This document shows positions 37,073 through 47,791 of a DNA stretch of 64,000 nucleotides, piece after piece. This stretch comes from Ashinkailepas kermadecensis (taxonomy: Eukaryota; Arthropoda; Thecostraca; Neolepadidae), in NCBI GenBank assembly GCA_034440615.1, contig JAOTOM010005098.1:335001-399000 (forward strand). Reading direction: 5' to 3'. Under the pieces are notes generated by a model. That model was not told the origin of the DNA, made no database searches, and was given only the letters and a program-made list of their open reading frames with translations. The stretch's first letter is position 1, and every line of letters begins with the position of its first letter. A program made the translations under genes and the position numbers.

Positions 37073-38968
37073 TGACCCCCCGGCTCCCTGGCTTCATGAA
37101 AATGAAGAGCTCAGAGAGCACATGGAGAAGCGGGATCGCTGCCGAGAGGCCCGAGACCAAGACAAGAATAACACGGTGAAACAACAGGCCTATGACAGCA
37201 GAAATGCCGTGAAACGAGCGCAATACAACGCCTGCACAGACTACTACGCCACGTCATACCATCACCAGAAAACGAAGACGTGGACCGACATCCGCCGATT
37301 TCTGCTTGCCGCCAAGAAGCCCGAGCCCAGGATCGACCCACCCCACCTGAGCGACGCCGCCTGGGCTGACAAGCTAAATCGTCACTTTGTGACCGCGGGA
37401 GCTGACGTTGCTGCCACGTTATCGGCGGCTCCACAGGGAGTGCGGCTGCCGCCCAGACCACCTCGGGTGTGCAGTAGCTCCTTCCGCGTACACACTGTGA
37501 CGTTACCAGAATTGTCGTTGGCACTCGATCGAATGGGAAATACGCGCGCCAGTGGAAACGACGGAATAACACTTCATATGCTGAGAGCGACGTTTGCAGT
37601 CACAGGGCCTCATTTACTGCATGTGATAAACTATTCACTGCGTACTGGTGAGGTGCCGCCTCAGTGGAAAGAGGCCTGCGTTATTCCGTTGCACAAGAGG
37701 GGTGATCGTGACGACCCCGGACATTTTAGGCCCATATCTTTGCTGAGTGTTGTTGCTAAACTGTGTGAGAAAATTGTAAACACGCAACTTTCATTCTATC
37801 TCGACTCAAACCACATACTCTGTTCAAATCAATATGGTTTTCGTCCCGGCCACTCAACCGAAACAGCAATGCTCGATACTGTACAATTTCTGACCAAAAA
37901 TATGGATTGTGGTCATGTGTCTACCCTGCTTGCTGCTGATACATCCCGCGCGTTCGATAGCGTGGAGCATAGCCGCCTGTTAGAAAAGCTAGGCTGGTAT
38001 GGGATCGACGTTCACTGGTTTGAGGATTGGTTGCGGGGGAGGAGCCAGAAAATTCAGGGGAGTACCGCTGAGCCACTCCCGGTGACGCACGGTGTAGTAC
38101 AGGGAAGCCAAATCGGGCCAAAATTGTATTTGATTTTCACTAACGACCTAGCATCACATCTAAAGTATGGCCACTTGGTAATTTTCGCTGATGATGCGCA
38201 ATTTCTGGACTCTGACGCCCCAGGCAACATGTCTGCGCTAAAACAACGTGTAGAAAACACCTTGGATACAGCTCTGAACTGGTTCACACAAAATCGGCTA
38301 AAAATCAACCCTGGAAAGACTGAGCTCCTGGTTGTCAAATCTCAGCGCCGGAAATGTGACACCTTATCGATCAAATTTGGAGATGCTGAAATTAAGCCGT
38401 CACCGAACGCAAAATCCTCGGTGTGCACGTCGATTCGACTCTGACCTGGGATAGACAGGTGTCTCAGGTGGTTCGGCGGTGTTATAGTGTTCTCGTTGGC
38501 CTGTCAAAATTTCGACACAAATTACCCTCAGAAACGAAGAAACTCCTCATTCAGGCACTGGTTTTCCCCCATATCTACTACTGTATGACAGTTTGGGGAA
38601 GTTGCAACAAAACCCAGAGAGATAGGATTCAGAAGGCGATACATTTTGGTGCCCGTATAGTATCCGGCCTCGGCCGACGAGAACACATCACCCCGGCACT
38701 AGAGGCACTTGGATGGTTGAAATTTGATGCCATGTTGGACGAGCGCGACGTAGCAATGATCCGGAAGCTAACGTCGTCTGGTGTCCCACCTACGCTAGCG
38801 AGCTCTATCAAGCGTCGTGCGGAGGTGTCGTCCAGGAGAACTCGGTGCGCAGACACAGGGATGTTGGAGCTCCCGCGAGTTCGCTCCGAACTCGCTAAGC
38901 GTAGCTACCCGTTCAGAGCCGTAGCTGCGTGGAACGGCCGTTTGGAGGCGCGTTCTATCACTAGGTAA
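37073..38968 (+). pseudogene. LINE reverse transcriptase (CR1/L2/Jockey-type), one frameshift
   Basis: The frame to 38444 contains the RT core: PPQWKEACVIPLHKRGD, HFRPISLLSVVAKLCEKIV, NQYGFRPGHSTE, motif A as AADTSRAFDSVEH, GVVQGSQIGPKLYLIF and the catalytic FADDAQFL near 38187. The thumb follows (LKINPGKTELLV). A frameshift near 38410-38425 moves the rest to a second frame that ends at 38968 and carries FPHIYYCMTVWGSC and the usual C-terminal region. Apart from the frameshift and 5' truncation the chain is well kept, implying a fairly recent insertion. Clade assignment is tentative. Confidence 0.85.
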
Positions 38969-39128
38969 AGCGTGATTTATGTCTAGATGATTTTTAATTT
39001 ACTCTTGTTTATTGACACGAGAAGTATGATTATGTATATAGTTTTACAGCAATGTATTGACGAGAGGGCTGAAAACCCATATTATTGTGGAGACCTCAAT
39101 AAATCTGACTCTGACTCTGACTCTGACA
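37073..39128 (+). mobile_element. 5'-truncated LINE with (CTGACT)n tail, inserted in a minisatellite
   Basis: Encodes the reverse transcriptase and C-terminal region of a non-LTR retrotransposon. The 3' end is AATAAAT followed by four or so CTGACT repeats (39096-39128), a microsatellite tail typical of many LINEs. The 15-bp array lies on both sides. At the 5' junction a 20-bp array piece is present in inverted orientation (37055-37074). No endonuclease domain is left. Confidence 0.88.
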
Positions 39129-39129
39129 T

Positions 39130-41409
39130 ACTGTACACCTACATACATACAGAAGCAGGCATATTGAGAGAACACCGCCATACAGACTGTACACGCTGAT
39201 GCATATCCAGTCAACATGTACAACATGTACAACATGTCAACATGCACTCCAGTCAACATGAAACTTCGTGCATGCTTTTTTGCTGCGATTTTAAACTTAG
39301 TGCTGGAGCCTATATCCTGTCAGGCTGCAAGGTGTTTGTGCATGAATAATCATCTGGTTATTCATTTTCGAACCTCAGACAGTCTTCTTGCATTTAACTA
39401 TTGTGTAACATTGTTAGATATAACAATACCATTTGGCTACCATCGTTCGAGAATGCGCAGCTATATTACGTCGCCTGTCGCGTGAATCATGCCACCACAG
39501 TCGACCGCTGGCCGGACGCGTCTTAATGCATGCTATGGTTTACGGCCGATACCTCAGCCACCGACGACGACCGCGACGAATGCTGATATCAATGTTATGG
39601 GTTATGTTGGCGATCGGAGCCGTACAGCGACGACTCTGCATCCAGACTAGATAGGTTAGGAATGCCACTGTCGATTGCAGGCAGGAAACGCTTATCGTCG
39701 TGTGATGTGTTGTTCCGATACGAGAGCCGACGGTCGCTGACCAACCGGCGCCCCTGTATCCGGAGTAGATAAGGCCGACATTCCGGTGTACGCCCCCATC
39801 TGGACCTATGGCGATCGTCGTGGGCGGAGCCACCAGACCGGGAACAGGTAGTGGCCGGCCATTATATATATATAGTCGGGAGCGACAGTCGAAAAACTGA
39901 GTTAGGAGGGTCAGAGGAGATAGAGCTCTCTCTCTCTCTCTCACTTGTCACTGAGCTGTCGACGCGAGCAGTTGGGGGCTTGGCCCTCCAGCGAAGGCGA
40001 CTGGCTGTCAGGGCAGTCGTCAGGAGGTACGTCTGAGGATTCTGTCTGAGAATCGCTGTATGACTGCTGACATGTAGTCCTTTGATGTGAGAGTTGTAGC
40101 ACGATGAAGACCGGTCAGTATGTCAGTTGAAGTATCGGTAGTCACTGCTGCCTCTTTGAATGTTTGAACGTGGAACTAGTTAATGAGAGATGGGAGGCTG
40201 AGAATATGTGGCTGAGGCGTTGTATGAAGACGTGAGTGCTGGTATGCGTGGCCGCCTACTGAAGCGTCGTATGTGAAGCAGTTGAAGCTGTCTGTGCTAA
40301 ACGAGGCTATTGTAATAATTCGTCTATCATGCTGCACTATTGAAGCTTGAATGACTTTCGCCATTTAATTGCTAATTAAAGACGCCAATATAAGTGCTGG
40401 ATTTGTGGTGCCTGTCAAGATGTTTGGATCAGAGCTCTGAGATTGGGATACAGAGCCATTGAACCCATACCCGGGAGTTTATCGTCAACGTTGAGGTCCA
40501 TAATCTATCACCGTGCCAAAGAAGTTTTGCCCCCGACATAAATCGAAATATCAAGTAGTGGCATGTAAGATCTTCACTACAATTGTAAGGCGGCACCGGA
40601 GTGTAGCGCTATTACTGCTAAATGTCACGGTTCATCGAATGGTTTATCGGGTTTGACGGAACTTTCCCGCTCTATGAGATCTATAGGGGAGTGGGGGAGA
40701 GCAAACGTTTTAAGAGTTCTAGTTTGGCTTGACAAACTTCGCTGCAGTTTTTATGGCTTGTTTTGCATTTGTATCCATCTACTATCAGTGTTTCAAACGG
40801 CTACCCAGGGTAACAGCAGACGTAGAGGAGCCGAATTGTCAAACACTACAATGTAAAACTCCTTTAACGTAAATGTACACTTGCCTTAGTTTTCCTTGCA
40901 AAACACACTCGTTTTAAAGGCGGCGAAAATGATCCTTATGGTGCGGTACGCCTCTAAAAATCACTCCCCCCAGTGTCTCAATATGATTCGGTGAAACTGG
41001 ATACAATTTAGGGAACCCAAGCTTCGATGCCAACCATGATTTCGATGCTCCATTGGTCTGATTTGGTTTCGATGAACAATGCTAAACTGTAGTTGTGATG
41101 GGTCACGGCCATGAACTCAGGACGAAGTTTCGACCACATACCCGACTATATCTTCGACTTCTCATAAAACACATGCCATGAACGAGCAAGTAACAGATTC
41201 CAACTTCTTGGGGCTGCTTTTGGGCACAATTGGAATACAACCAGAATACATCTTCAAATTATTGTATGTTTATTTTTTCCCGCAAAACAGCTGTTTTTTT
41301 TTGTGGTTGCATGGGTTGCGAATTGTTCAGAGTGCTCAAGTACGGCTTCTGCAAAACAGCGTCAATCGTCCAGAAATAACTGAAATCCGACTCGGCACGT
41401 GTCCCAAGC
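39130..41409. other. No gene recognised; possible solo LTR at about 39670-40440
   Basis: Includes ACATGTACA short tandems at about 39215-39245 and (TC)n at 39929-39942. The segment with TATATATATATA at 39863, GTCGGGAGCGACAGTCG just after it, and an ATTAAA at about 40375 is laid out like a retroelement LTR, but paired ends or target duplications were not found. Confidence 0.35.
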
Positions 41410-41900
41410 TCGTCAACAGTTGTGCCAAAGAAGCCCCGGAGGTCCGGCCGATGCCGGCTGAGCCCGGCCGGCACCATTACGTGGCGGACCACTCCGGCGG
41501 GCGCGGCCCGGTCGGCCGTTAAACCACTCCGTGTGCTTTCCAATCTGGCGAAGGCGGCCGGCGCCGCCGGCTCGCCGGACGTCGCTGAACGGCGCGTCGC
41601 AGCCGGCCGGGCCAGCCTCGTTAACGGCGGCGGCGGCGGCGCCGAGCCGTGGTGTCAAGTTCGGCCGCCCATCCCACCCCGCCCATCCCACCGGCCGTCT
41701 CGAGTCGCGCCATCTCGGCCGGCGCCCGCCAATGCTCCGGAAAATGGTGTTCGGTTGGACGGGCGGCACGGGGAGAGCGGTCGCTGCAGCGGCTGTCGCG
41801 GCTGGCTCTCGACGCCAACACGATGCGCGTTAATGGGCGGCGCAAAGGCCGGTCGTCGTGCCCGCCAGTCGGGTGGCTGCATTGTCGCATGCAGTGTGGA
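41410..41900. other. CpG-rich intronic patch
   Basis: Strong CpG enrichment just upstream of exon 3 of the CUB-LDLa gene. Open frames occur on both strands without any recognisable domain. An internal promoter is possible but unsupported. Confidence 0.4.
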
Positions 41901-42299
41901 TGGGGAGGGGAGGATGTGGAGGGAGAGGAGGTAAGGTGACGACCATCGTCTAGCAGTGTGTAAAACGGGAGAAACATTTCATGCCCACGCGCACCCGACC
42001 GAAAATGGAGCGATGAACCACCCGAGTTAAATCAATGCCGGGTGCCAGATGTACGTCAAACCTGCTAAAAGATAACTACCCGGGTGACACCAAATGTAAA
42101 ACGGCGTATCTCCAAAAGTATCCAAACACCCACAAAATCCCCAATTTCAAAGAGCTGCCGCAGTAAAATGAGAAATGTATTATTGTGTGTGTCTGGATAC
42201 TTTTTGGAGGCACCCCATTGAAGCTTGATGCGCCCCTGGCAGCCCCCACCCCTTGATGTGATGTCGTGAAGAGCGCGACAGCGAGCCGACTGTCTCCAG

Positions 42300-42520
42300 G
42301 CAGCAGCGGCACCCTCAACCTGGAGCGCCGCGAGGAGTCGGAGGGCCGGTGCGACGCGCTGCCCTGGATGCTGGAGGCGGCGCCGTCCGCCTACCTGTAC
42401 CTGGCCGTGCCGGGACGCCGGCAGGCGCCCGGGGTGTGCAAGACCGACACGAGGCTGGTGGTGTCGGCGCCCGATATCATCGAGCCGCTGGCCATCATCT
42501 GCCCCGGCGGCGGCGACATG
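42300..42520 (+). CDS. CUB-LDLa transmembrane protein, visible exon 3 of 6
   Basis: Acceptor TGTCTCCAG ends at 42299 and donor GTGAGG starts at 42521. The two entry bases complete Gly with exon 2, and the exon ends on a whole codon (ATG). The product runs SSGTLNLERREESEGRCDAL to LAIICPGGGDM, with YLYLAVPG and a VCKTDTRLVV stretch, consistent with the first part of another CUB-like module. Directly after its last codon, the final 35-40 bases of the exon plus the donor are repeated about ten times, so the annotated donor is the first of many similar ones. Confidence 0.88.
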
Positions 42521-43075
42521 GTGAGGTCACAGCACAGGCCCTGGGTCATTCGCCTGCCCAGGCGGCGGTGACATGGTGAGGCCACACCAGAGGCCGCTGG
42601 TCATCATCTTCCCCGGTGGTGGTGACATGGTGAGGTCACACCACAGGCCCCTGGGCCATCATCTGCCCCGGCTGCGGCGACATGGTGAGGTCACATCACA
42701 GGCCCTGGGTCATTCGCCTGCCCAGGCGGCGGTGACATGGTGAGGCCACACCAGAGGCCGCTGGTCATCATCTTCCCCGGTGGTGGTGACATGGTGAGGT
42801 CACACCACAGGCCCCTGGGCCATCATCTGCCCAGGCTACGGCGACATGGTGAGGTCACACCAGAGGCCCCTGGCCATCATCTACCCAGGCGGCGGCGACA
42901 TGGTGAGGCCACACCAGACGCCCCTGGCCATCATCTACCCCGGAGGTGGTGATATGGTGAGGTCACAACACGAGCCGCTGGCCATCATCTGCCCCGGCTG
43001 CGGCGACATGGTGAGGTCACACCAGAGGCCCCTGGGTCATCACCTGCCCCGGCGGTGGCGACATGATGAGGTGAC
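42521..43075 (+). repeat. 54-bp tandem array copied from the exon 3 end and its donor site
   Basis: About ten units of 54-55 bp, each reading approximately CTGGCCATCATCTGCCCCGG, a GGCGGCGACATG block, then GTGAGGTCACACCA. The first unit is the true exon end. Most copies keep CATGGTGAGG, and the last has CATGATGAGG. The first copy is 55 bp, which breaks the coding frame. Confidence 0.93.
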
Positions 43076-43079
43076 ACCA

Positions 43080-44456
43080 TGAAGTATCTGGCGATTATCT
43101 GCGCATTGGGCAATGGGATGATGAATGTTTGAATTACTTCAGGTATCGGTGTCGGTGGTGCTGCTGTTCCATTGGCACCGTGTGTTTCTGTTCCGTTGGC
43201 ACCGTGTGTTTCTGTTCTGGTTACTACTGCCCGGTGGTCATGAAGTCGCGTCGGAGATGTCTTGCGGTGGTGTGTTATGGTGATAGGCTGTGGGCAAAAG
43301 GTGCCGTGAGGCTGGGTTTGAATTTGTTCTCCGTGCCACAGCAGAGCCGTTTCGATTGGTTCATTATTTTGGGATCATGAGAGGATTGGCTGGGTATGGT
43401 TACGTAGGCGATTCTTCTCAGCAATCCGGTTGGTCAGACGATTCGCTGGTATTGAACAATATCCAACAATATCCAATATCCAATATCCAATTGAACAATA
43501 TCCAACCCGACTGATGCTGCCGCCTGACCTCTCCGAATTCGGTTGTGTCGTCGTAAAACTGGTGGAACGTGCAAATATGCTCGAAGACCTGAACCACACG
43601 CAGCACTTCAGCGCCTCTTGAGACATTGGTGGAGGGGAGGGGCGGGTTCCGCTCCGCTAAGATCTCGATTATCGACCTGATCGACCTAAGATTCGATGCG
43701 AGACTTTGTCGAAAAACAGGACAGTTGGACGTATTTCCCCAGTCCCTCCAGTGCGCGTGTTCATGCCACAGGTGCAATAACATAAAGGTAGAACTAGCCC
43801 TAATTCTGGCGGCAGTCGAGGTCAACTTAGCGGTGTCGTATGGATACATTTATTTGGAAATGGTCCGTTGCGGATTCCTTTGACATTTCTTGTAGAGAGG
43901 AAGGTGAACAATTATTTTAACATTTCACGTTTGTAGCTGAAATTTCAATTTAATTTCGCACATGCGATAGCTTGAGCATTGTTTTCATGTTCAATACTGA
44001 TCTAGATAAGTTCAGTAGTATTTATATCTATCGGAATCAACGGAAACTACCCATCGCTCACAGTCATTATATCATATTTAATGTCATGTATCATATTAAT
44101 GGCCGCACACCATTGCACTTAATACTAATGCTGCCACCACTCCCCTTGCTAATTGGACAAGCGTCAATCTATTCCAACTTATATTGGGTCATACGAAGCT
44201 GCCGGCAGAAAGTTTCAGCAGTAGTCATACGCGGTCCACTTAGTGAATGCCCACTTCACCGACTGGCATCGGTCGGTCGTATGGTTCGGCGAACGGTTCA
44301 CAGCAGCTCCCAGTCGCACTGCGAAGGTCGGCAGGATCAGACCGACCGCCGGCGCCAGTTCGAGCTATACGCCAGAGCTTGCCGGCATCAGTGGAGCCTG
44401 CGGGTCAGCAGCCGTGGTCGGCTGAACGATCCAGCCCGCACGTTCAGCGACACATT
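43080..44456. other. Intronic; MITE fragment and small tandems
   Basis: About 43635-43762 matches parts of the 34.4-kb MITE (GGCGGGTTCCGC, CTAAGATCTCG, CCAGTGCGCGTGTT). About 43442-43505 is an AATATCCA tandem, and TTGGCACCGTGTGTTTCTGTTC is duplicated in part near 43170-43215. No coding exon is supported. Confidence 0.5.
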
Positions 44457-44518
44457 CAGCTGGGACGTCTGGGTCAGCTGAGGTCAGCTGGGTCAGCTGG
44501 GAAGTCTGACGTCAGCTG
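44457..44518 (+). promoter_or_regulatory. Cluster of five CAGCTG E-boxes upstream of the nested gene
   Basis: CAGCTG occurs at 44457, 44475, 44485, 44494 and 44513 within repeated GGTCAGCTGG units, about 310-370 bp before the start codon of the nested gene. CAGCTG is the class A bHLH E-box. No TATA box is evident between here and the ATG. Regulation is inferred from position only, and a simple tandem repeat is an equally good explanation. Confidence 0.4.
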
Positions 44519-44824
44519 GGCAGGTCGACTGAGCCAGACGTCGAGAGCGGCCGGGCCAGCACGCCAGTGGACTGGATCACTTCGAAGGTGGACACACATC
44601 GAGTGAGAAGTCTGGAAAGTGAGAAGTCCGTGTGAGAAGCTCAGCAGCAGTGCTCGTTTGTCAGAGGTTTAGCTGGGAACGGCGGACTTCAGCGGCAGCT
44701 GAGCGAGTCGAACACCAGAGGCGGCCGAACAGGCCGGGCAGCAGGAGCAGAGAGAGCGTCGTCCCGACCGGCCGCAGCAGCCGCGCCGCGCCGCGCCGCA
44801 GCACCGGCAGCGCACCGCGTCGCC

Positions 44825-45562
44825 ATGTGGTCGCGGCTGCTGGCGCCGCTGCTGCTGACGTTGTCAGCCGCCGGCAGCGTCGCCGGCGTGGGCGTGCGGT
44901 ACCTGGCGCACAGCGTGCGCCACGCCAGCCGGCCGGTGCGCCAGCTGGGCGCCGCGTCGGCCGTGTCGGCCGTGCTGTGCGGCATGCAGTGCGACCGCAC
45001 CGCCGCCTGCGTCAAGTGGAGCTTCTCGGCCGGCGGCGGCGGCGACCTGCGCTGCCGCCTGTGGCCGCTGCACTCGGCCGACAACCCGCTGACGGCCGCC
45101 GCCGAGCCGCTGCACCAGCCGAACGTGCCGGCCGGCTTCGCGGTCGGCGGTGACCCGACCGCGGCGTACCGCGCGGGCCGGCTCAGCGTGGAGGGCGGCG
45201 CGGCCGCCATCGACGCCAGCTGCCGCGCGTACGACCCGGAGTCGGCGCCGGCGGCCGTCGGCTCCCTCGGGCAGCTGACCGACCTGCGGCGGCTGCTGTT
45301 CCCCAGCTGGCAGTACTTCGTGGGCCTGATGCGGTCGGCAGACGGCACGCGGTTCTTCGACATCGCCACCGGGTGCACGGCCGAGCCGCGGTCCGAGTGG
45401 TTCCGCGGCGGCGCACTGTCCGCCGGCGGCGACGGGAAGGAGTGCGTGGTGCTGGCCAGCTCCGGCCTGCTGATGGTGCCCTGTCGCACGGCCCGCAGCG
45501 GTCACATATGCCAGTACAGGCCACTCGTCAGCCGAGCCGTCAACGCCGGTGCCGTCCCCTGA
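44825..45562 (+). CDS. Secreted PAN/apple-like and C-type-lectin-like protein (nested intronless gene)
   Basis: A 245-residue single-exon frame starting at ATG 44825 in a good context (CGTCGCCATGT). Residues 1-22 form a signal peptide (MWSRLLAPLLLTLSAAGSVA). Residues about 45-82 contain four cysteines (52, 56, 62, 77) in a PAN/apple-like pattern, CGMQCDRTAACVKWSF. From Cys133 to about 231 there is a C-type-lectin-like domain: CRAYDPES...GSLGQL, WQYFVGLMR, W192-FRGG, CVVLASSGLLMVPC and a terminal GHICQY. No classical QPD/EPN-WND calcium motif is seen, so carbohydrate binding is doubtful. It lies on the same strand inside intron 3 of the CUB-LDLa gene. Related PAN-CTLD proteins are usually extracellular recognition or matrix proteins, and the role here is unknown. 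Confidence 0.85.
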   Translation: MWSRLLAPLLLTLSAAGSVAGVGVRYLAHSVRHASRPVRQLGAASAVSAVLCGMQCDRTAACVKWSFSAGGGGDLRCRLWPLHSADNPLTAAAEPLHQPNVPAGFAVGGDPTAAYRAGRLSVEGGAAAIDASCRAYDPESAPAAVGSLGQLTDLRRLLFPSWQYFVGLMRSADGTRFFDIATGCTAEPRSEWFRGGALSAGGDGKECVVLASSGLLMVPCRTARSGHICQYRPLVSRAVNAGAVP

Positions 45563-45788
45563 GCGGATCTTGGCGAACCCGCTCAGCTGCGGTTGCATTC
45601 GTCGGTAGAGTTCGTAGCTGCCTTTGTCTGTAGAGTTGTAGCACACCCGCTGACGACGCCTCCTCATTGTTCGCTTGTAAGTAGAGCTGGTGACTGCCGC
45701 TGATAAACCCTCTCTCTGATCGTCCTCCGGTTGGTAGAGCTCGTCAGATGCACTCACATGGCGGTCAAGGTTCGTACGCTGCGCAAGT

Positions 45789-45794
45789 AATAAA
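45789..45794 (+). terminator. AATAAA polyadenylation signal of the nested gene
   Basis: Canonical hexamer 227 bp after the stop codon of the lectin-like gene, the first AATAAA downstream of it. A GT/T-rich stretch follows within 60 bp (TCGTTCCTAATTTTTTGTC). Confidence 0.6.
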
Positions 45795-45814
45795 TCCAAA
45801 CAGCATCTCACCTT

Positions 45815-46015
45815 CAAGACGTGTCACGCTCGTTCCTAATTTTTTGTCAGAAATATTTTTGGACGATACAGAACATGCGATGTTACTAACAGCACCCATG
45901 AACGGTACGCATATGATTCACTTTGTCCTGGAGGTTTTCTTACTCACGTGTTGTAGAGGATAGTAGGCGGGAACCTTTGCAAAACCGTTGATGGAATGTG
46001 GTATGCAATATACTC

Positions 46016-46102
<87 letters not shown>

Positions 46103-47639
46103 ACCATATATATTGTGACAAAGTTACATAAAACTGATTGGAGGATAGAATAGGATTGATAGATGATGCTGCACCTCCAGAAGCTTTAGCAGTCATAAGT
46201 GCGGGCATCTCAAACGTTGATGGACCTGATGCTTTGCCGGTTATTTTCATGTAACATGATGCAATATATGAGTTGATGAGTGCTAACTTTGGTGGAAAGC
46301 GGGGTGGCATGATGCATTGCCATGGCGGTGGTGTGTCCCTTCGTTATTTTTGTGTTTTTCATGCATAGCTGGAACTCCCAGTAGCTAAGGAGATACTGGC
46401 TTCGAATTGATTGAGGTTTCGAATCACTGTTTGATTAAGGTTCGTTCAAGTGTACATTGAACCTACGATGATCTTGAATGAGTTCCCTTGTGGTCCAGAG
46501 TTACTGAACAAGATGTCACGTGATGAAATGGTGTCCGAGGAAATCTTGCATGTCACCTGTATCATGTGAGCTAGCGACGCACAAAGCCACGAAGAGCCAC
46601 GATCTACTCATGTTATTATGACATCATGATGAAACATGCAGTTCCCTTATGCCTGGAGTTTTGTGGACATCAGTGAGCTTTTCTCGGAATTTCAGGGACA
46701 CCACGTATGCATGAACATCTTAAGCCATGATTTCCTGTTCACATTAAGCTGTTTTTTTTTCATGGACGCTAACTCCCATGCCCTCAAAAATGTAGTCGAT
46801 GGCCTGAAATATTTCCCGTAGAGGCTCTAAATATATACCGCGGTGCACTCAAAGTCGCCGGAAGCCCGAAAACACACCGGGGCTCTCCAACAGGCACAAA
46901 GTCCCGCAAAATAGCGACAGGGTTTCAAAATATGAGCCGTTGCCATAAATAAACACACCGGATGCCCCCAAAACACCGGAGACCCTCAAAGCGCGCTGGG
47001 ACCCTCAACATCCACCGTGGCCGTACAGACGGCATAATAGTATCGAAAGCAGGCCGGGGCTCGAAAAAAACCGACATGGTCATAAGGATGCATTTGGGCA
47101 GTACACAAACACATCGTGAACTCGCCGGTCCCTTATCGGACCATTCTTGACCCGTCTTTACTTGCCTTCCACACTGCATTTAACGATGGTCTTAAGCTAT
47201 TAACCCCTTTCCACGGTACTGACCCATGCAAATATGCGGCCAGGCACAACCTGATAGGTTCTTGACTCAGCCTACACGATGATTAATGATGAGATGAGCA
47301 GAATGTTCACGTTTATTGCTCGGCATTTAACCAAACACTGTAACCGTGCCGCCTTTGTGGATCAGGATTGCAGCCCCCACCCCACCTCCCCCGCTCCTCC
47401 TCACCAATGGTTTACCACCAGTATAAGAGTGTCGTAATAACAAGCACACAGTGCATTGGTATTACGACTCTAAGTCACCGAATGAGTCACCAAGTCACCA
47501 AGTGGCGACCGAATCCAGTGAGACAGCATGGAGTATCCAGTACTATCCGCTCATACAATACCAGAGCCCGCTGACTACTCCGCTGTGCCATAATCTTGGC
47601 GCGACTAACTGCTTGTTACAGCAGTTTATTTCTTTTCAT
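45815..47639. other. No gene recognised (intronic)
   Basis: Contains a (TA)n tract and, at about 46830-47010, degenerate CACACCGG-rich short repeats. A minus-strand frame at about 46140-46310 has no identifiable domain. Confidence 0.45.
46011..46104. repeat. (TA)n microsatellite
   Basis: Nearly pure TA dinucleotides. Confidence 0.95.
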
Positions 47640-47791
47640 TTTCGTGGGGCGACACCCGTCGCTCTTTTCTCATTTCGTTTTCTAGTGGTTTGACACCCGT
47701 CGCCCCACTCGGTTTACATCGTCGTAGCATTTTCGTTCCCTTTGTTCTGCGTGTTTATTTAGATATCGTTCGGTAGGGTTTTTTCCCCGTG

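Larger units (their letters stand above)
27344..42299 (+). other. Intron of 15 kb, heavily invaded
   Basis: GT-AG, phase 1. It contains a SINE, MITEs, minisatellites and a 5'-truncated LINE, listed separately. No further coding exon of the host gene is needed, because the phases of exons 2 and 3 join directly (G+GC gives Gly). Confidence 0.75.

Noticed and set aside
39670..40440. Complete LTR retrotransposon
   Set aside because: Only a TATA-like box and a poly(A)-like signal were seen. No second LTR, primer-binding site or gag/pol was found.
44864..45817. Minus-strand frames opposite the lectin-like gene
   Set aside because: GC-driven shadows. The plus-strand frame has the signal peptide, cysteine pattern and poly(A) signal.
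46140..46310. Possible protein fragment on either strand near a (TA)n tract
   Set aside because: No recognisable motif, and the frame is short and AT-repeat driven.
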